Assembly (NCBI RefSeq): GCF_016862175.1
Contig: NZ_BOML01000021.1
Coordinates: forward strand, 248,001 to 312,000
Direction of reading: 5' to 3'
Length of the DNA: 64,000 nt
From: Paractinoplanes durhamensis
Lineage (GTDB): Bacteria > Actinomycetota > Actinomycetes > Mycobacteriales > Micromonosporaceae
This document shows, one piece after another, positions 1 to 8,600 of the stretch. The stretch's first letter is position 1; the number at the start of each line of letters is the position of its first letter. The position numbers were made by a program, and so were the translations under genes. Under the pieces are notes generated by a model. That model saw only the letters and a list, made by a program, of their open reading frames with translations. It had not been told where the DNA came from and did not search any database.

Positions 1-616
1 CGTAGGACGGATCCCCGGTGATGTGCGCGATCCGCCGCCGCCCGTGCCGGATCAGGTGGTCGACGGCCATTCGCCCGCCGCCGACGTTGTCGGTGACCAG
101 GGACAGGTCGGCCGGGTCGGCCGAGGGGGCGTACGCGTAGATCACCGGGACCGGCAGGTCGCCGAGCGACGGCCGCGCGTCGGGCCGGGCACCGACCACT
201 ATCAACCCGTCGACCCGCCGGGACAGCAGCGCGCGCAGGTGATGGCGCTCGCGGAGGTTATCGCCGCGCGCATCGCAGAGGAAGACCGACGTTTGGTCAG
301 AACCGAAGGCATCTTCGGCTCCCATCAAGATCGGAATGGAGAAACGTCCTTCGAGGTCGGACGTGAGCAGGCCGACCGTGCCACTACGTTGCGTGATCAG
401 ACCCTGTGCCAGGGTGTTGGGTGAGAACGAGAGCTGCTCGGCGGCCCGGATGACCTTGGCACGGGTCTCGGCGCGGACCTGCGGCTGGTCGTTGAGCGCC
501 TTCGACGCGGTGGCGATCGAGACTCCGGCGAGCTTGGCGACGTCACGCAGCGTTGCCCGGCCGGTCGGCAGTGGACCGTCCGGATCGGACTGCCGTCCTG
601 TGGGGACTCTTGACAA
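1..616 (-). CDS. LacI-family transcriptional repressor, 3' end cut by window edge
   Basis: Read on the minus strand from a TTG start at 616 with a GGAGGA ribosome site about 7 bases upstream; 205 codons are visible and the frame stays open to position 1. The N-terminus shows the LacI helix-turn-helix and hinge (TLRDVAKLAGVSIATASKAL), followed by a periplasmic-binding-protein-like sensor core with strands such as TVGLLTSDLEGRFSIPIL and DGLIVVGARPD. LacI proteins bind sugar ligands and act as cytoplasmic repressors. It is divergent from the sugar ABC transporter and glycosidase run at 776-19200, so it is very probably that locus's local repressor. About 130 C-terminal residues should lie outside the window. 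The rare TTG start and a non-homologous lead of about 20 residues make the exact start somewhat uncertain. Confidence 0.85.
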   Translation of the reverse strand, partial: MSRVPTGRQSDPDGPLPTGRATLRDVAKLAGVSIATASKALNDQPQVRAETRAKVIRAAEQLSFSPNTLAQGLITQRSGTVGLLTSDLEGRFSIPILMGAEDAFGSDQTSVFLCDARGDNLRERHHLRALLSRRVDGLIVVGARPDARPSLGDLPVPVIYAYAPSADPADLSLVTDNVGGGRMAVDHLIRHGRRRIAHITGDPSY

Positions 617-641
617 CGGTTTTTCCTCCGTATTACGTTCC

Positions 642-754
642 TGAAAACCTTTTCGGTCTTCCGCAAACTCCCCCGGAAACGCAAGCAGCTGCTCCCTCTG
701 AAGCTGAGAGTACCTGCAATGTCGTCATGACCGAAACGGGACGAAAACCTTTTT
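642..754. promoter_or_regulatory. Divergent control region with two GAAAACCTTTT boxes
   Basis: The 159-base gap between the LacI gene and the binding-protein gene contains the identical 11-mer GAAAACCTTTT at 643-653 and 743-753, exactly 100 bases apart. Each is an imperfect dyad (GAAAA-CC-TTTT). One lies about 27 bases from the LacI start, the other about 23 bases before the transporter start. This is what a two-site LacI operator with possible looping would look like; binding is inference. Confidence 0.45.
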
Positions 755-775
755 TGGTGGGTCTCGGAGGACATC

Positions 776-2086
776 GTGCGGCTGGATATATCGAAGAAGG
801 CGATCGCTGGGATCGCCGTGGCAACCCTGACCATGACCGGCCTCGCCGCCTGCGGCGGGGACAGCGACAAGGGCTCGACCGCCGCACCCGCCGCCGCCGG
901 CGTGGACGGCGTGGACGACGGCTCGGAGCTGGCCCTGTGGACCCGTGCTCCGCTGGAGCTGCAGGCCAAGGCGCTGGTCGACAAGTACAACAGCGGTCAC
1001 AAGAACCAGGTGAAGCTCACCATCGTCCCCAATGACGACTACGTGGCCAAGGTGGGCGCGGCGGCCGGCGGCGGTCAGCTGCCCGACCTGTTCGCGGCCG
1101 ACATCGTCTACGTGCCGAACTGGGCGAAGGCCGGCCTGTTCGCCGACCTGACCGACAGCATCGCCAAGCTGCCGTACGCCGACAAGATCAACCAGGCGCA
1201 CCTGGCCGCGGGCACCTACGAGAACAAGAAGTACGTTCTCCCGTTCGTCCTCGATCTGTCGGTGATGTTCTGGAACAAGGATCTGTACAAGGAGGCCGGG
1301 CTCGACCCGGAGAAGGGCCCGACGACCCTCAAGGAGTTCAAGGAGCAGGCGCTCGCCGTCCAGAAGCTCAACAAGCCGGGCGTCAACGGCACCTACTTCG
1401 GCGGCAACTGCGGCGGCTGCAACGTCTTCACCTGGTTCCCGATGGTCTGGGCCAGCGGCGCGGACGTGATGAACCCGGAGGGCACCAAGTCGCTGCTCAA
1501 CGGCACCGCCGCCAAGGAGGTCTACGCGACCTGGCGGGACCTGCAGGCGGCCGGCGCGATCGCGGCCGGCTCCAAGGACGAGACCGGCGCCACCTGGGTC
1601 GCGGCCTTCCAGCAGGGCAAGATCGGCGTGATGCCGTACCCGGCGACCCTGCTGCCCACCGCCGACAAGACGGTCAAGGTCGGCGTCGCTCCGCTGCCCG
1701 GCGTCAGCGGCGGCGAGTCCACCTTCGTCGGCGGCGACGGCATCGGCGTCTCCAAGGACTCGAAGAAGTCGTCGCAGGCCTGGAACTTCCTCGCCTGGCT
1801 GATGTCGGAGAAGGCCCAGGTCGACGTGCTCGCCGCGAACAACACCTCGGTGGCGCGCAGCGACCTCGCCGACAACAGCTTCTCGGCCAAGGACCCGCGG
1901 GTCGCCCTGATCAACAAGGTCGCCGGTAGTGCGCAGAGCAAGACGCCGGTGGCGATCAACTTCCAGCAGGCGTTCAACGCGCCGGGCAGCCCGTGGGTCA
2001 CCCTTTTCCGCAACCAGGTGTACGGCGACGGCTCCACCCTGGACAAGGACAACGAGGCCGTGACCCAGGTCCTCGGCCAGCAGTGA
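776..2086 (+). CDS. ABC transporter extracellular sugar-binding lipoprotein
   Basis: 436 residues from a GTG start with GGAGG (767-771) five bases upstream. The N-terminus is a lipoprotein signal: charged MRLDISKK, a hydrophobic stretch and the lipobox LAAC, then a GGDSDKG linker. The mature part is a family 1 extracellular solute-binding protein (MalE/UgpB type) with the typical clamp segments (DLFAADIVYVPNW, VMFWNKDLYKEAGLDP, GIGVSKDSKKSSQAWNFLAWL). It captures an oligosaccharide at the cell surface and hands it to the two permeases that follow 2 bases downstream. Context suggests an arabinooligosaccharide, by comparison with the bifidobacterial hyp cluster; the ligand is inference. First gene of the run and the one nearest the proposed operators. 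Confidence 0.93.
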   Translation: MRLDISKKAIAGIAVATLTMTGLAACGGDSDKGSTAAPAAAGVDGVDDGSELALWTRAPLELQAKALVDKYNSGHKNQVKLTIVPNDDYVAKVGAAAGGGQLPDLFAADIVYVPNWAKAGLFADLTDSIAKLPYADKINQAHLAAGTYENKKYVLPFVLDLSVMFWNKDLYKEAGLDPEKGPTTLKEFKEQALAVQKLNKPGVNGTYFGGNCGGCNVFTWFPMVWASGADVMNPEGTKSLLNGTAAKEVYATWRDLQAAGAIAAGSKDETGATWVAAFQQGKIGVMPYPATLLPTADKTVKVGVAPLPGVSGGESTFVGGDGIGVSKDSKKSSQAWNFLAWLMSEKAQVDVLAANNTSVARSDLADNSFSAKDPRVALINKVAGSAQSKTPVAINFQQAFNAPGSPWVTLFRNQVYGDGSTLDKDNEAVTQVLGQQ

Positions 2087-2088
2087 CC

Positions 2089-2988
2089 GTGCCCGCCGTA
2101 AGGGTGCACAGCCTTCCCGGCCGGCGACGGCGGCGCTTGTCGTCGTCGCTGGCGGGGTGGGGGTACGCCACTCCCACCGCCGCCTTCGTCCTGATCTTCT
2201 TCGTCGTCCCGATCGGCATCGTGGCCCGGATGTCGGTCTCCGACTGGAAGCTGTTCACCGGCGACCAGGGCTGGAACTCGGGTAAGAACTTCCAGTCCGC
2301 GATGGACGACAACCTGCTGTGGCCGGCCGTCTGGTTCACCGTGAAATACACGGTGGTCACCACGGTCATCCTGCTCGCGCTGGCGCTCGGGCTGGCGCTG
2401 CTGGTGCAGGAGTCGAACCGCTGGACCGGCTTCCTGCGGACGTCCTTCCTGATCCCGTCCGCGCTCGGCCTGGCCTCGGCCTCGCTGCTGTTCTACGCCC
2501 TCTACTCGCCGCAGAGCAGCCCCCTGCTGGGTTTCACCGACAAACCCATTTCCTTCCTGGGTACGCCGATGTCCGCGCTCTGGTCGACGGTGGCGCTGAT
2601 CGTCTGGCGCTACGCCGGCTTCTACATGCTCCTGCTGCTGGTCGGGTTGCAGAGCATCTCCGGTGACGTCTACGAGGCGGCCACCCTGGACGGCGCCAAC
2701 CGCTGGCAGACGTTCCGCCGGATCACCCTGCCGCTGCTGCGGCCGTCCCTGGCGCTCAGCACGATCATGTGCGTCACCGGCTCGCTGCTGGCGTTCGACC
2801 AGTTCTACATCCTGACCAAGGGCGGGCCGGACAACAGCACCATCACCATCGTCCAGCTGATCTACAACTCGGCCTTCCAGGGTCGTAACGACCTCGGCCG
2901 GGCGGCTGCGCTGTCGGTCCTGGTGCTGGGCGTCCTGCTGATCATCAATGTCGTTCAGTTCCGTGGCCTCCGCGGCAAGGAGAACTGA
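2089..2988 (+). CDS. Carbohydrate ABC transporter permease (MalF type)
   Basis: 299 residues. I place the start at GTG 2089, two bases after the preceding stop, because the in-frame extension upstream to 1993 overlaps the binding-protein gene and has no permease-like sequence. Six hydrophobic segments are visible, starting with TPTAAFVLIFFVVPIGIVA. The cytoplasmic EAA loop that docks the ATPase reads YEAATLDGANRWQTFRRITL near residue 200. It forms the membrane channel with the next gene product, whose ATG overlaps this stop (TGATG at 2986-2990), indicating translational coupling. No ATP-binding subunit is encoded in the locus; actinomycete sugar importers of this class commonly share one ATPase (MsiK), so that arrangement is likely here. 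Confidence 0.92.
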   Translation: MPAVRVHSLPGRRRRRLSSSLAGWGYATPTAAFVLIFFVVPIGIVARMSVSDWKLFTGDQGWNSGKNFQSAMDDNLLWPAVWFTVKYTVVTTVILLALALGLALLVQESNRWTGFLRTSFLIPSALGLASASLLFYALYSPQSSPLLGFTDKPISFLGTPMSALWSTVALIVWRYAGFYMLLLLVGLQSISGDVYEAATLDGANRWQTFRRITLPLLRPSLALSTIMCVTGSLLAFDQFYILTKGGPDNSTITIVQLIYNSAFQGRNDLGRAAALSVLVLGVLLIINVVQFRGLRGKEN

Positions 2989-3794
2989 TGCTGCGCACCC
3001 CCTCGCGCGTCCTGACCGGCGCGCTGGCTCTGCTGTTCCTCTTTCCGCTCGTCTGGGCCGCGGTGGCCTCGGTCAGCCCGCAGGCCGGCACCGCCCAGGT
3101 GCACACCTGGGGGTTCGGCAACTACCAGACCCTGGCCAACTATCAGGCCGGCATCACTCAATACCTGCTGAACTCGACCGCGGTGTCGCTGATGACGGTC
3201 GCGTTCACGCTGATCGTCTCGGGCCTCGGCGGCTACGCGTTCGCGATGTTCACGTTCCCCGGGCGCAACGCACTGTTCCTGGTGACCCTGGCGATCCTGA
3301 TGGTGCCGTACGCGACGCTGCTCATCCCGCTCTACGTCCTGCTCAACGACCTCGGCCTGCAGAACTCGCTGGTCGGACTGTCGCTGGTGCTCACCATGTT
3401 CCAGCTGCCGTTCGCGGTGTTCATGATGCGCATCTCGTTCGAGTCGGTGCCGGCGGAGCTCCGCGAGTCGGCGCTGGTCGACGGCTGCGGCAACTTCCGG
3501 GCGCTGCTGCGCATCCTGCTGCCGGCCGTGCGGCCGGGGCTGGTGACCGTCGGCATGTTCGCCTTCCTGGCCGCCTGGAACGACTTCATCACCCCGCTGG
3601 TGCTGATCAGCGACTCGGAGAAGGCACCGCTGCCGCTGGCCGTGGCCAACATGCGCCAGCAGGTGATGGGGATCGTCGACTACGGCGCCACCGAGGCCGG
3701 CGTGGTCGTCCTGGCCCTGCCCTGCATCGTGCTCTTCCTCGCCCTCCAGCGGCACTACGTCCGCGGGTTCATGTCCGGCGCACTCAAGGGTTGA
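2988..3794 (+). CDS. Carbohydrate ABC transporter permease (MalG type)
   Basis: 268 residues, ATG at 2988 overlapping the preceding stop by one base. Six membrane segments and the EAA loop (ELRESALVDGCGNFRALLRI, around residue 160) identify the second permease of a carbohydrate importer of the CUT1 class. It pairs with the preceding permease and the binding lipoprotein. The 3' neighbour, GH127, starts only 5 bases after the stop, so import and intracellular hydrolysis are probably co-expressed. The C-terminus ends in a short cytoplasmic tail as usual for the family. Confidence 0.92.
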   Translation: MLRTPSRVLTGALALLFLFPLVWAAVASVSPQAGTAQVHTWGFGNYQTLANYQAGITQYLLNSTAVSLMTVAFTLIVSGLGGYAFAMFTFPGRNALFLVTLAILMVPYATLLIPLYVLLNDLGLQNSLVGLSLVLTMFQLPFAVFMMRISFESVPAELRESALVDGCGNFRALLRILLPAVRPGLVTVGMFAFLAAWNDFITPLVLISDSEKAPLPLAVANMRQQVMGIVDYGATEAGVVVLALPCIVLFLALQRHYVRGFMSGALKG

Positions 3795-3799
3795 CACAC

Positions 3800-5671
3800 G
3801 TGATCACAACAGCCACACCCGCCGCCCCCAGCGCCGGCCGACTGCGTCCGCTCGGCCTGCGCGAGGTCACCCTGCGGCCGGGCTTCTGGCAGCAGCGCCA
3901 GGACACCAACCGGACCGCGTCCATCGCGCACATCGAGCAATGGCTGGAGAAGGCCGGCTGGCTCGGCAACTTCGACGCCGCCGCGCAGGGCCGGCTGCCC
4001 GGCGACCGCCGGGGCCGGGAGTTCTCCGACACCGAGATCTACAAGCTCCTGGAGGCGATGTCCTGGGAGTACGGCCGGACCGGCGACGCCGAGCTGGAGG
4101 AGCGCTACCAGGCGATCGTGCGCCGGGTCGCCGCCGCCCAGGAGGCGGACGGCTACCTGAACACCAACTTCGGCCGGCCCGGCCAGCAGCCGCGCTACAG
4201 CGACCTGGAGTGGGGGCACGAGCTCTACTCGTTCGGTCACCTCATCCAGGCCGCGGTGGCCCGGGCCCGGGTGTCCGGCCCCGATCTCCTCGTGCAGATC
4301 GCGGTGCGGGCCGCCGACCACGTCTGCGACATGTTCGGGCCGGACGGGATCACCTCGGTGTGCGGACATCCGGAGATCGAGCCGGCGCTGGCCGAGCTCT
4401 ACCGGGTCACCGGCGAGCGCCGCTACCTCGACCAGGCCCGGCTGTTCGTGGAGCGGCGCGGGCACCAGGTGCTCGCCGACATCGAGTTCGGCCGCTCCTA
4501 CTACCAGGACGACGTGCCGATCCGGGACGCCGACGTGCTGCGCGGGCACGCCGTCCGGGCCACCTACCTCGCCGCGGGGGCGGTGGATGTGGCCGTCGAG
4601 ACCGGCGACACCGAGCTGCTCGACGCGGTGACCCGGCAGTGGCACCGGACGGTGGCCCGGCGCACCCACCTGACCGGCGGGATGGGCTCGCGGCACCAGG
4701 ACGAGGCGCTCGGCGAGGACTTCATGCTGCCGCCGGACCGGGCCTACGCGGAGACCTGCGCGGCGATCGGGTCGGTGATGCTGAGCTGGCGCCTGCTGCT
4801 GGCACACGGTGATCCGGCCTACGCCGACCTGATCGAACGCACCCTGTTCAACGTCATCGCCACCTCGCCGGCCGACGACGGCCGCGGCTTCTTCTACACC
4901 AACACGCTGCACCAGCGGGTGCCCGGCACCGAGCCGGCGCCGGACGTGCTGGTCCCGCGGGCGGCGTCCAGCCTGCGCGCACCGTGGTTCGCCGTCTCCT
5001 GCTGCCCGACCAACCTGGCCCGCACCTACGCGAGCCTCGCCGCCTACCTGGCCACCGTCGACGACGACGGACTCCAGATCCACCAGTACGCCGCCGCCTC
5101 GATCTCCTTCCGGGACACCGCCGTCGAGATCGACACCAACTACCCCGACGAAGGGCGTATCGCCGTCCGGATCCTGGAGAGCCCGGACACCCCGTGGACT
5201 CTCAGCCTCCGGGTGCCGCAGTGGGCCGCCGGCGCCACCCTCGACGGCCGGCCCGTCGTGCCGGGCTGGGCCCATCTGACCCGCCGTTTCGAAACCGGCG
5301 ACGTGGTCGTGCTCGAACTGCCCCTGCAACCCCGCATCACCGCGCCCGACCCGCGCATCGATGCCATTCGCGGCTGTGTCGCCGTCGAACGCGGACCCGT
5401 CGTGCTCTGCGCCGAGTCCGTCGACCTGCCCGCGGGCGTCGACCTGAACGCCCTGCGGGTACTCCCGCACGCCGAGGAACGCGACGGTGCCGTCACCGTC
5501 ACCGGGCACACGGTCCAGCCGCCGGCCCACGGCTGGCCCTACGGCATCGGCCCGGACCACAGAACCGCCGGGACCCTCGACATCCCGCTACGTCCTTATC
5601 ACCGCTGGGCCCGTCGCGGCCCCTCGACCATGCGCGTCTGGCTTCCCCTTGCCGACGGAAGGACCGAGTAA
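3800..5671 (+). CDS. GH127 beta-L-arabinofuranosidase, cytoplasmic (HypBA1-like)
   Basis: 623 residues from GTG 3800; the long in-frame extension upstream overlaps the permease and is spurious. No signal peptide, so the enzyme is cytoplasmic. It matches glycoside hydrolase family 127 (old DUF1680). The expected zinc-thiolate site is visible: E318-T-C320 (AYAETCAAIG) and the C401-C402 pair (FAVSCCPTN), the counterpart of Cys417 nucleophile/Cys418 in Bifidobacterium longum HypBA1; E302, 16 residues before E318, fits the acid/base position. Known enzymes release L-arabinose from beta-1,2-linked arabinobiose. Located directly behind the importer and ahead of two secreted arabinan-type enzymes, it probably finishes the degradation inside the cell. 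The substrate is inferred from family and gene order; GH127 also contains members with other specificities. Confidence 0.9.
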   Translation: MITTATPAAPSAGRLRPLGLREVTLRPGFWQQRQDTNRTASIAHIEQWLEKAGWLGNFDAAAQGRLPGDRRGREFSDTEIYKLLEAMSWEYGRTGDAELEERYQAIVRRVAAAQEADGYLNTNFGRPGQQPRYSDLEWGHELYSFGHLIQAAVARARVSGPDLLVQIAVRAADHVCDMFGPDGITSVCGHPEIEPALAELYRVTGERRYLDQARLFVERRGHQVLADIEFGRSYYQDDVPIRDADVLRGHAVRATYLAAGAVDVAVETGDTELLDAVTRQWHRTVARRTHLTGGMGSRHQDEALGEDFMLPPDRAYAETCAAIGSVMLSWRLLLAHGDPAYADLIERTLFNVIATSPADDGRGFFYTNTLHQRVPGTEPAPDVLVPRAASSLRAPWFAVSCCPTNLARTYASLAAYLATVDDDGLQIHQYAAASISFRDTAVEIDTNYPDEGRIAVRILESPDTPWTLSLRVPQWAAGATLDGRPVVPGWAHLTRRFETGDVVVLELPLQPRITAPDPRIDAIRGCVAVERGPVVLCAESVDLPAGVDLNALRVLPHAEERDGAVTVTGHTVQPPAHGWPYGIGPDHRTAGTLDIPLRPYHRWARRGPSTMRVWLPLADGRTE

Positions 5672-5674
5672 GTA

Positions 5675-8600
5675 GTGAAACCCCTCACCTACGGGGCCGT
5701 CGCCGCACTTCTGGCGACGTTCCTGCTGCCGAGTGCGGCCCAGGCCGCCCCCACCGCCGACACCCCGTACCCGACCTTCAAGGGCGACGCCGACCCGGTG
5801 CCCGCCGAAGGTACGAGCTACCACGTCCGCAATCAGCTCCAGGCCATCTACGACGCCGACGTCGCGGCCGGTGCCGGATCGAGCGCCGACAAGGACTTCT
5901 GGTTCGACCGGATGCTGGCCCGCACCGGGAACCTGCCGGGCGGGTCGAACGGCGACGCCAACCAGTACCTGTTCAGCCGCGGCCGGGCCGTCTTCATGAA
6001 GACGCACTCGCCGGGCGTGCTCGGGTTCGGCGGCGAGGTCGCCTACATCGAGTCGATCGCCGGTGGCCAGGGCGCCTACACCGTGACCGCCTCGGTCAAC
6101 GGCGCCGACGTGACGCTGACCGAGGACACCGCGTCGCGTAAGCAGACGCCCAGCTACTTCCGCGGGGTCTTCAACAACACCGCGGCCGGCGTGCGGATCG
6201 TCGAGACCAAGTTCATCACCGACGCCAACGTCGCGGTGACCGACCTCGACGTGTCCAGCACCAACGGCTCCGCCAAGAACGTGGTGCTGACCGCGACCTC
6301 GGCCTTCGCCAAGACGATCGCCGACGACAGCGGCGAGCTGACCGGGTCGGCGATCGCGTTCAACAAGCTGACCACGATCTTCCCGCGGTTCTCCGGCGAC
6401 GGCTTCGCGCCGGTCGACGGCACCCTCAAACAGACCGTCGCGGTGCCGGCCAGCGGTGCCGTGAAGACGAAGCTGCAGCTGGGTTTCATCACCAAGGAGC
6501 AGCCGGGTTCGACGGCCGAATACGCGGCGGTGAAAGGAAAGACGCCGGCCGCGGCCTACACCGACCACGTCACGGCCTACAACAAATGGTGGGCCGACAA
6601 CGTGCCCTACCTGGACACGCCCGACAACAACATCGACAAGACGCTGTTCTACCGCTGGTGGCTGATGCGGTACAACTTCCTCGACGCCGATCTGCCGGGC
6701 AACGACTACCAGTTCCCGACGTCGATGGAGGGCGTGCTCGGCTACAACAACGCGATCGTGCTGACCGTCGGCATGTTCGTCGACGACCTCAAGTATTTCC
6801 GCGACCCGGTCTACTCGTACGGTCCGTGGGTCTCCGCCGGTGAGGTCGCCAAGAGCTCGAAGTACGTCGACAACCCGGGCGATCCGGCCAACTGGTCGAA
6901 CAGCTACACCGAGTACATCTCCGAGGCGGCCTGGCGCTCCTACCAACTGCACGGCGGGCCTTCGGCCATCGCCGGCAACCTTGCGAAGTACGCCGAAAAC
7001 GATGTCAAAGGCCTTCAACAGGCGTACGACACCAACGGCAACGGGCTCATCGAGTACAACTGGGGCGCGATGACCGGCAACGACGCCGACGCGGTGTCGT
7101 TCGACTGGAAGTCCGGCAACATGGACCGCGCCGAGAACGCCTACCTGTACTCGAACGCGACGGCATCGGCCGCTGCCTATCGTCTGACCGGCAACACCGC
7201 CAAGGCCGACAAGATGGAGCAGTTCGCCGCGCGGATCAAGGCGGCCGTCCTGCAATACCTGTGGGAGCCGGCCCAGTCCACGCCGGACGTGATGGGCCTC
7301 AAGGGCAACCTGCTCAAGCACAGCCTGGTCAACGGCAACGAGAAGGTGCCGTGGAAGGAGATCAACAACTATTACCCGTACGCCGTCGGGCTGATGCCGA
7401 AGCCGGGCGACGCCGACTACACCCAGCCGTACGTCGAAGCCCTGCGCCTTTTCGCCGACGACGCGCAGTATCCGATCTTCCCGTTCACCACCGCCAACCA
7501 GGCCGACAAGGCGGCGGCCGCGGCGGCCGGCGACCCGGGCAGCAACAACTTCTCGGTGATCAACTCGACCGTGACGTTCCGGATGCTCAGCTCGGTGCTG
7601 CGTAATTATCCTTCGCCGTACCTCAATGCCGAGTGGTACAAGAAGCTCCTCTACTGGAATGCCTTTGCGCACTACCAGAACGGTGACAACCGCTACCCGG
7701 ACCAGAACGAGTTCTGGGCGGACGGCACGACCGCGGGCGGCGGCGCGATCAACTACCGGTCGTGGATCCACCACACGATCCTCGGTGCCACCAACTTCAC
7801 CGTCATCGAGGACGCGATGGGTCTGCGCCCCCGCGACGACGCGAAGGTGGAGCTCGACCCGATCGACATCGGCTGGGACCACTTCACCGCCAACAACATC
7901 CGCTACCGCGACAAGGACCTCTCGGTCGTCTGGGATGCGCCGGGCGGCACGAAGTACTACGGCGCCGACGTCCCCGAGGGCTACTCGGTCTACCTCGACG
8001 GCCGGCTGGCCTTCACCGCCGACAAGCTGGGCAAGATCGTGTACGACCCGGCCACCGGCACCGTTGACGCGGCTTCCGGCGTCACGATCCTTTCCCACAC
8101 TCAGAGGGACCTGCAGGCGCCGCAGGACGTGCGGTTCCCGGCCGACGCCCGGATCGTCGACGTGATGGCCAAGGCCGGCGCCGACATCAACCCGGCCAGC
8201 ACCGGCAAGCCGAACGTGGCCGCCGGGAAGACCGCCACCGCGACGTTCTCCGCGTCGGGTCGCGGCCCGGCCGGTGCGGTCGACGGCACCACCGTCAACG
8301 AGCCGTTCTGGGGCACGGCCGGATCGCCGAACGCGTCCGACTCCCTCGACATCGACCTGGGCTCTTCTCGCAAGATCGACGACGTCCGCGTGTACTTCTA
8401 CAAGTCGTCGACGTCCGCGACCGTCGCCGGATACTCGGCCCCGGCCCAGTTCATCGTCCAGTACGACAACGGCGACGGCTGGAAGACCGTGCCGAGCCAG
8501 ACCCGGTCACCGGCCTACCCGCAGGGCAACCTCAACCAGGTCCGGTTCCCGTCGGTCGAGGCGAGCAAGCTGCGCGTCACCGTGCAGCACGCGCCCGGTT

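Noticed and set aside
2955..5560. Long minus-strand reading frames opposite the permease and GH127 genes
   Set aside because: They mirror the plus-strand genes, have arginine/glycine/valine-rich sequence without domains, and arise from the high GC content.
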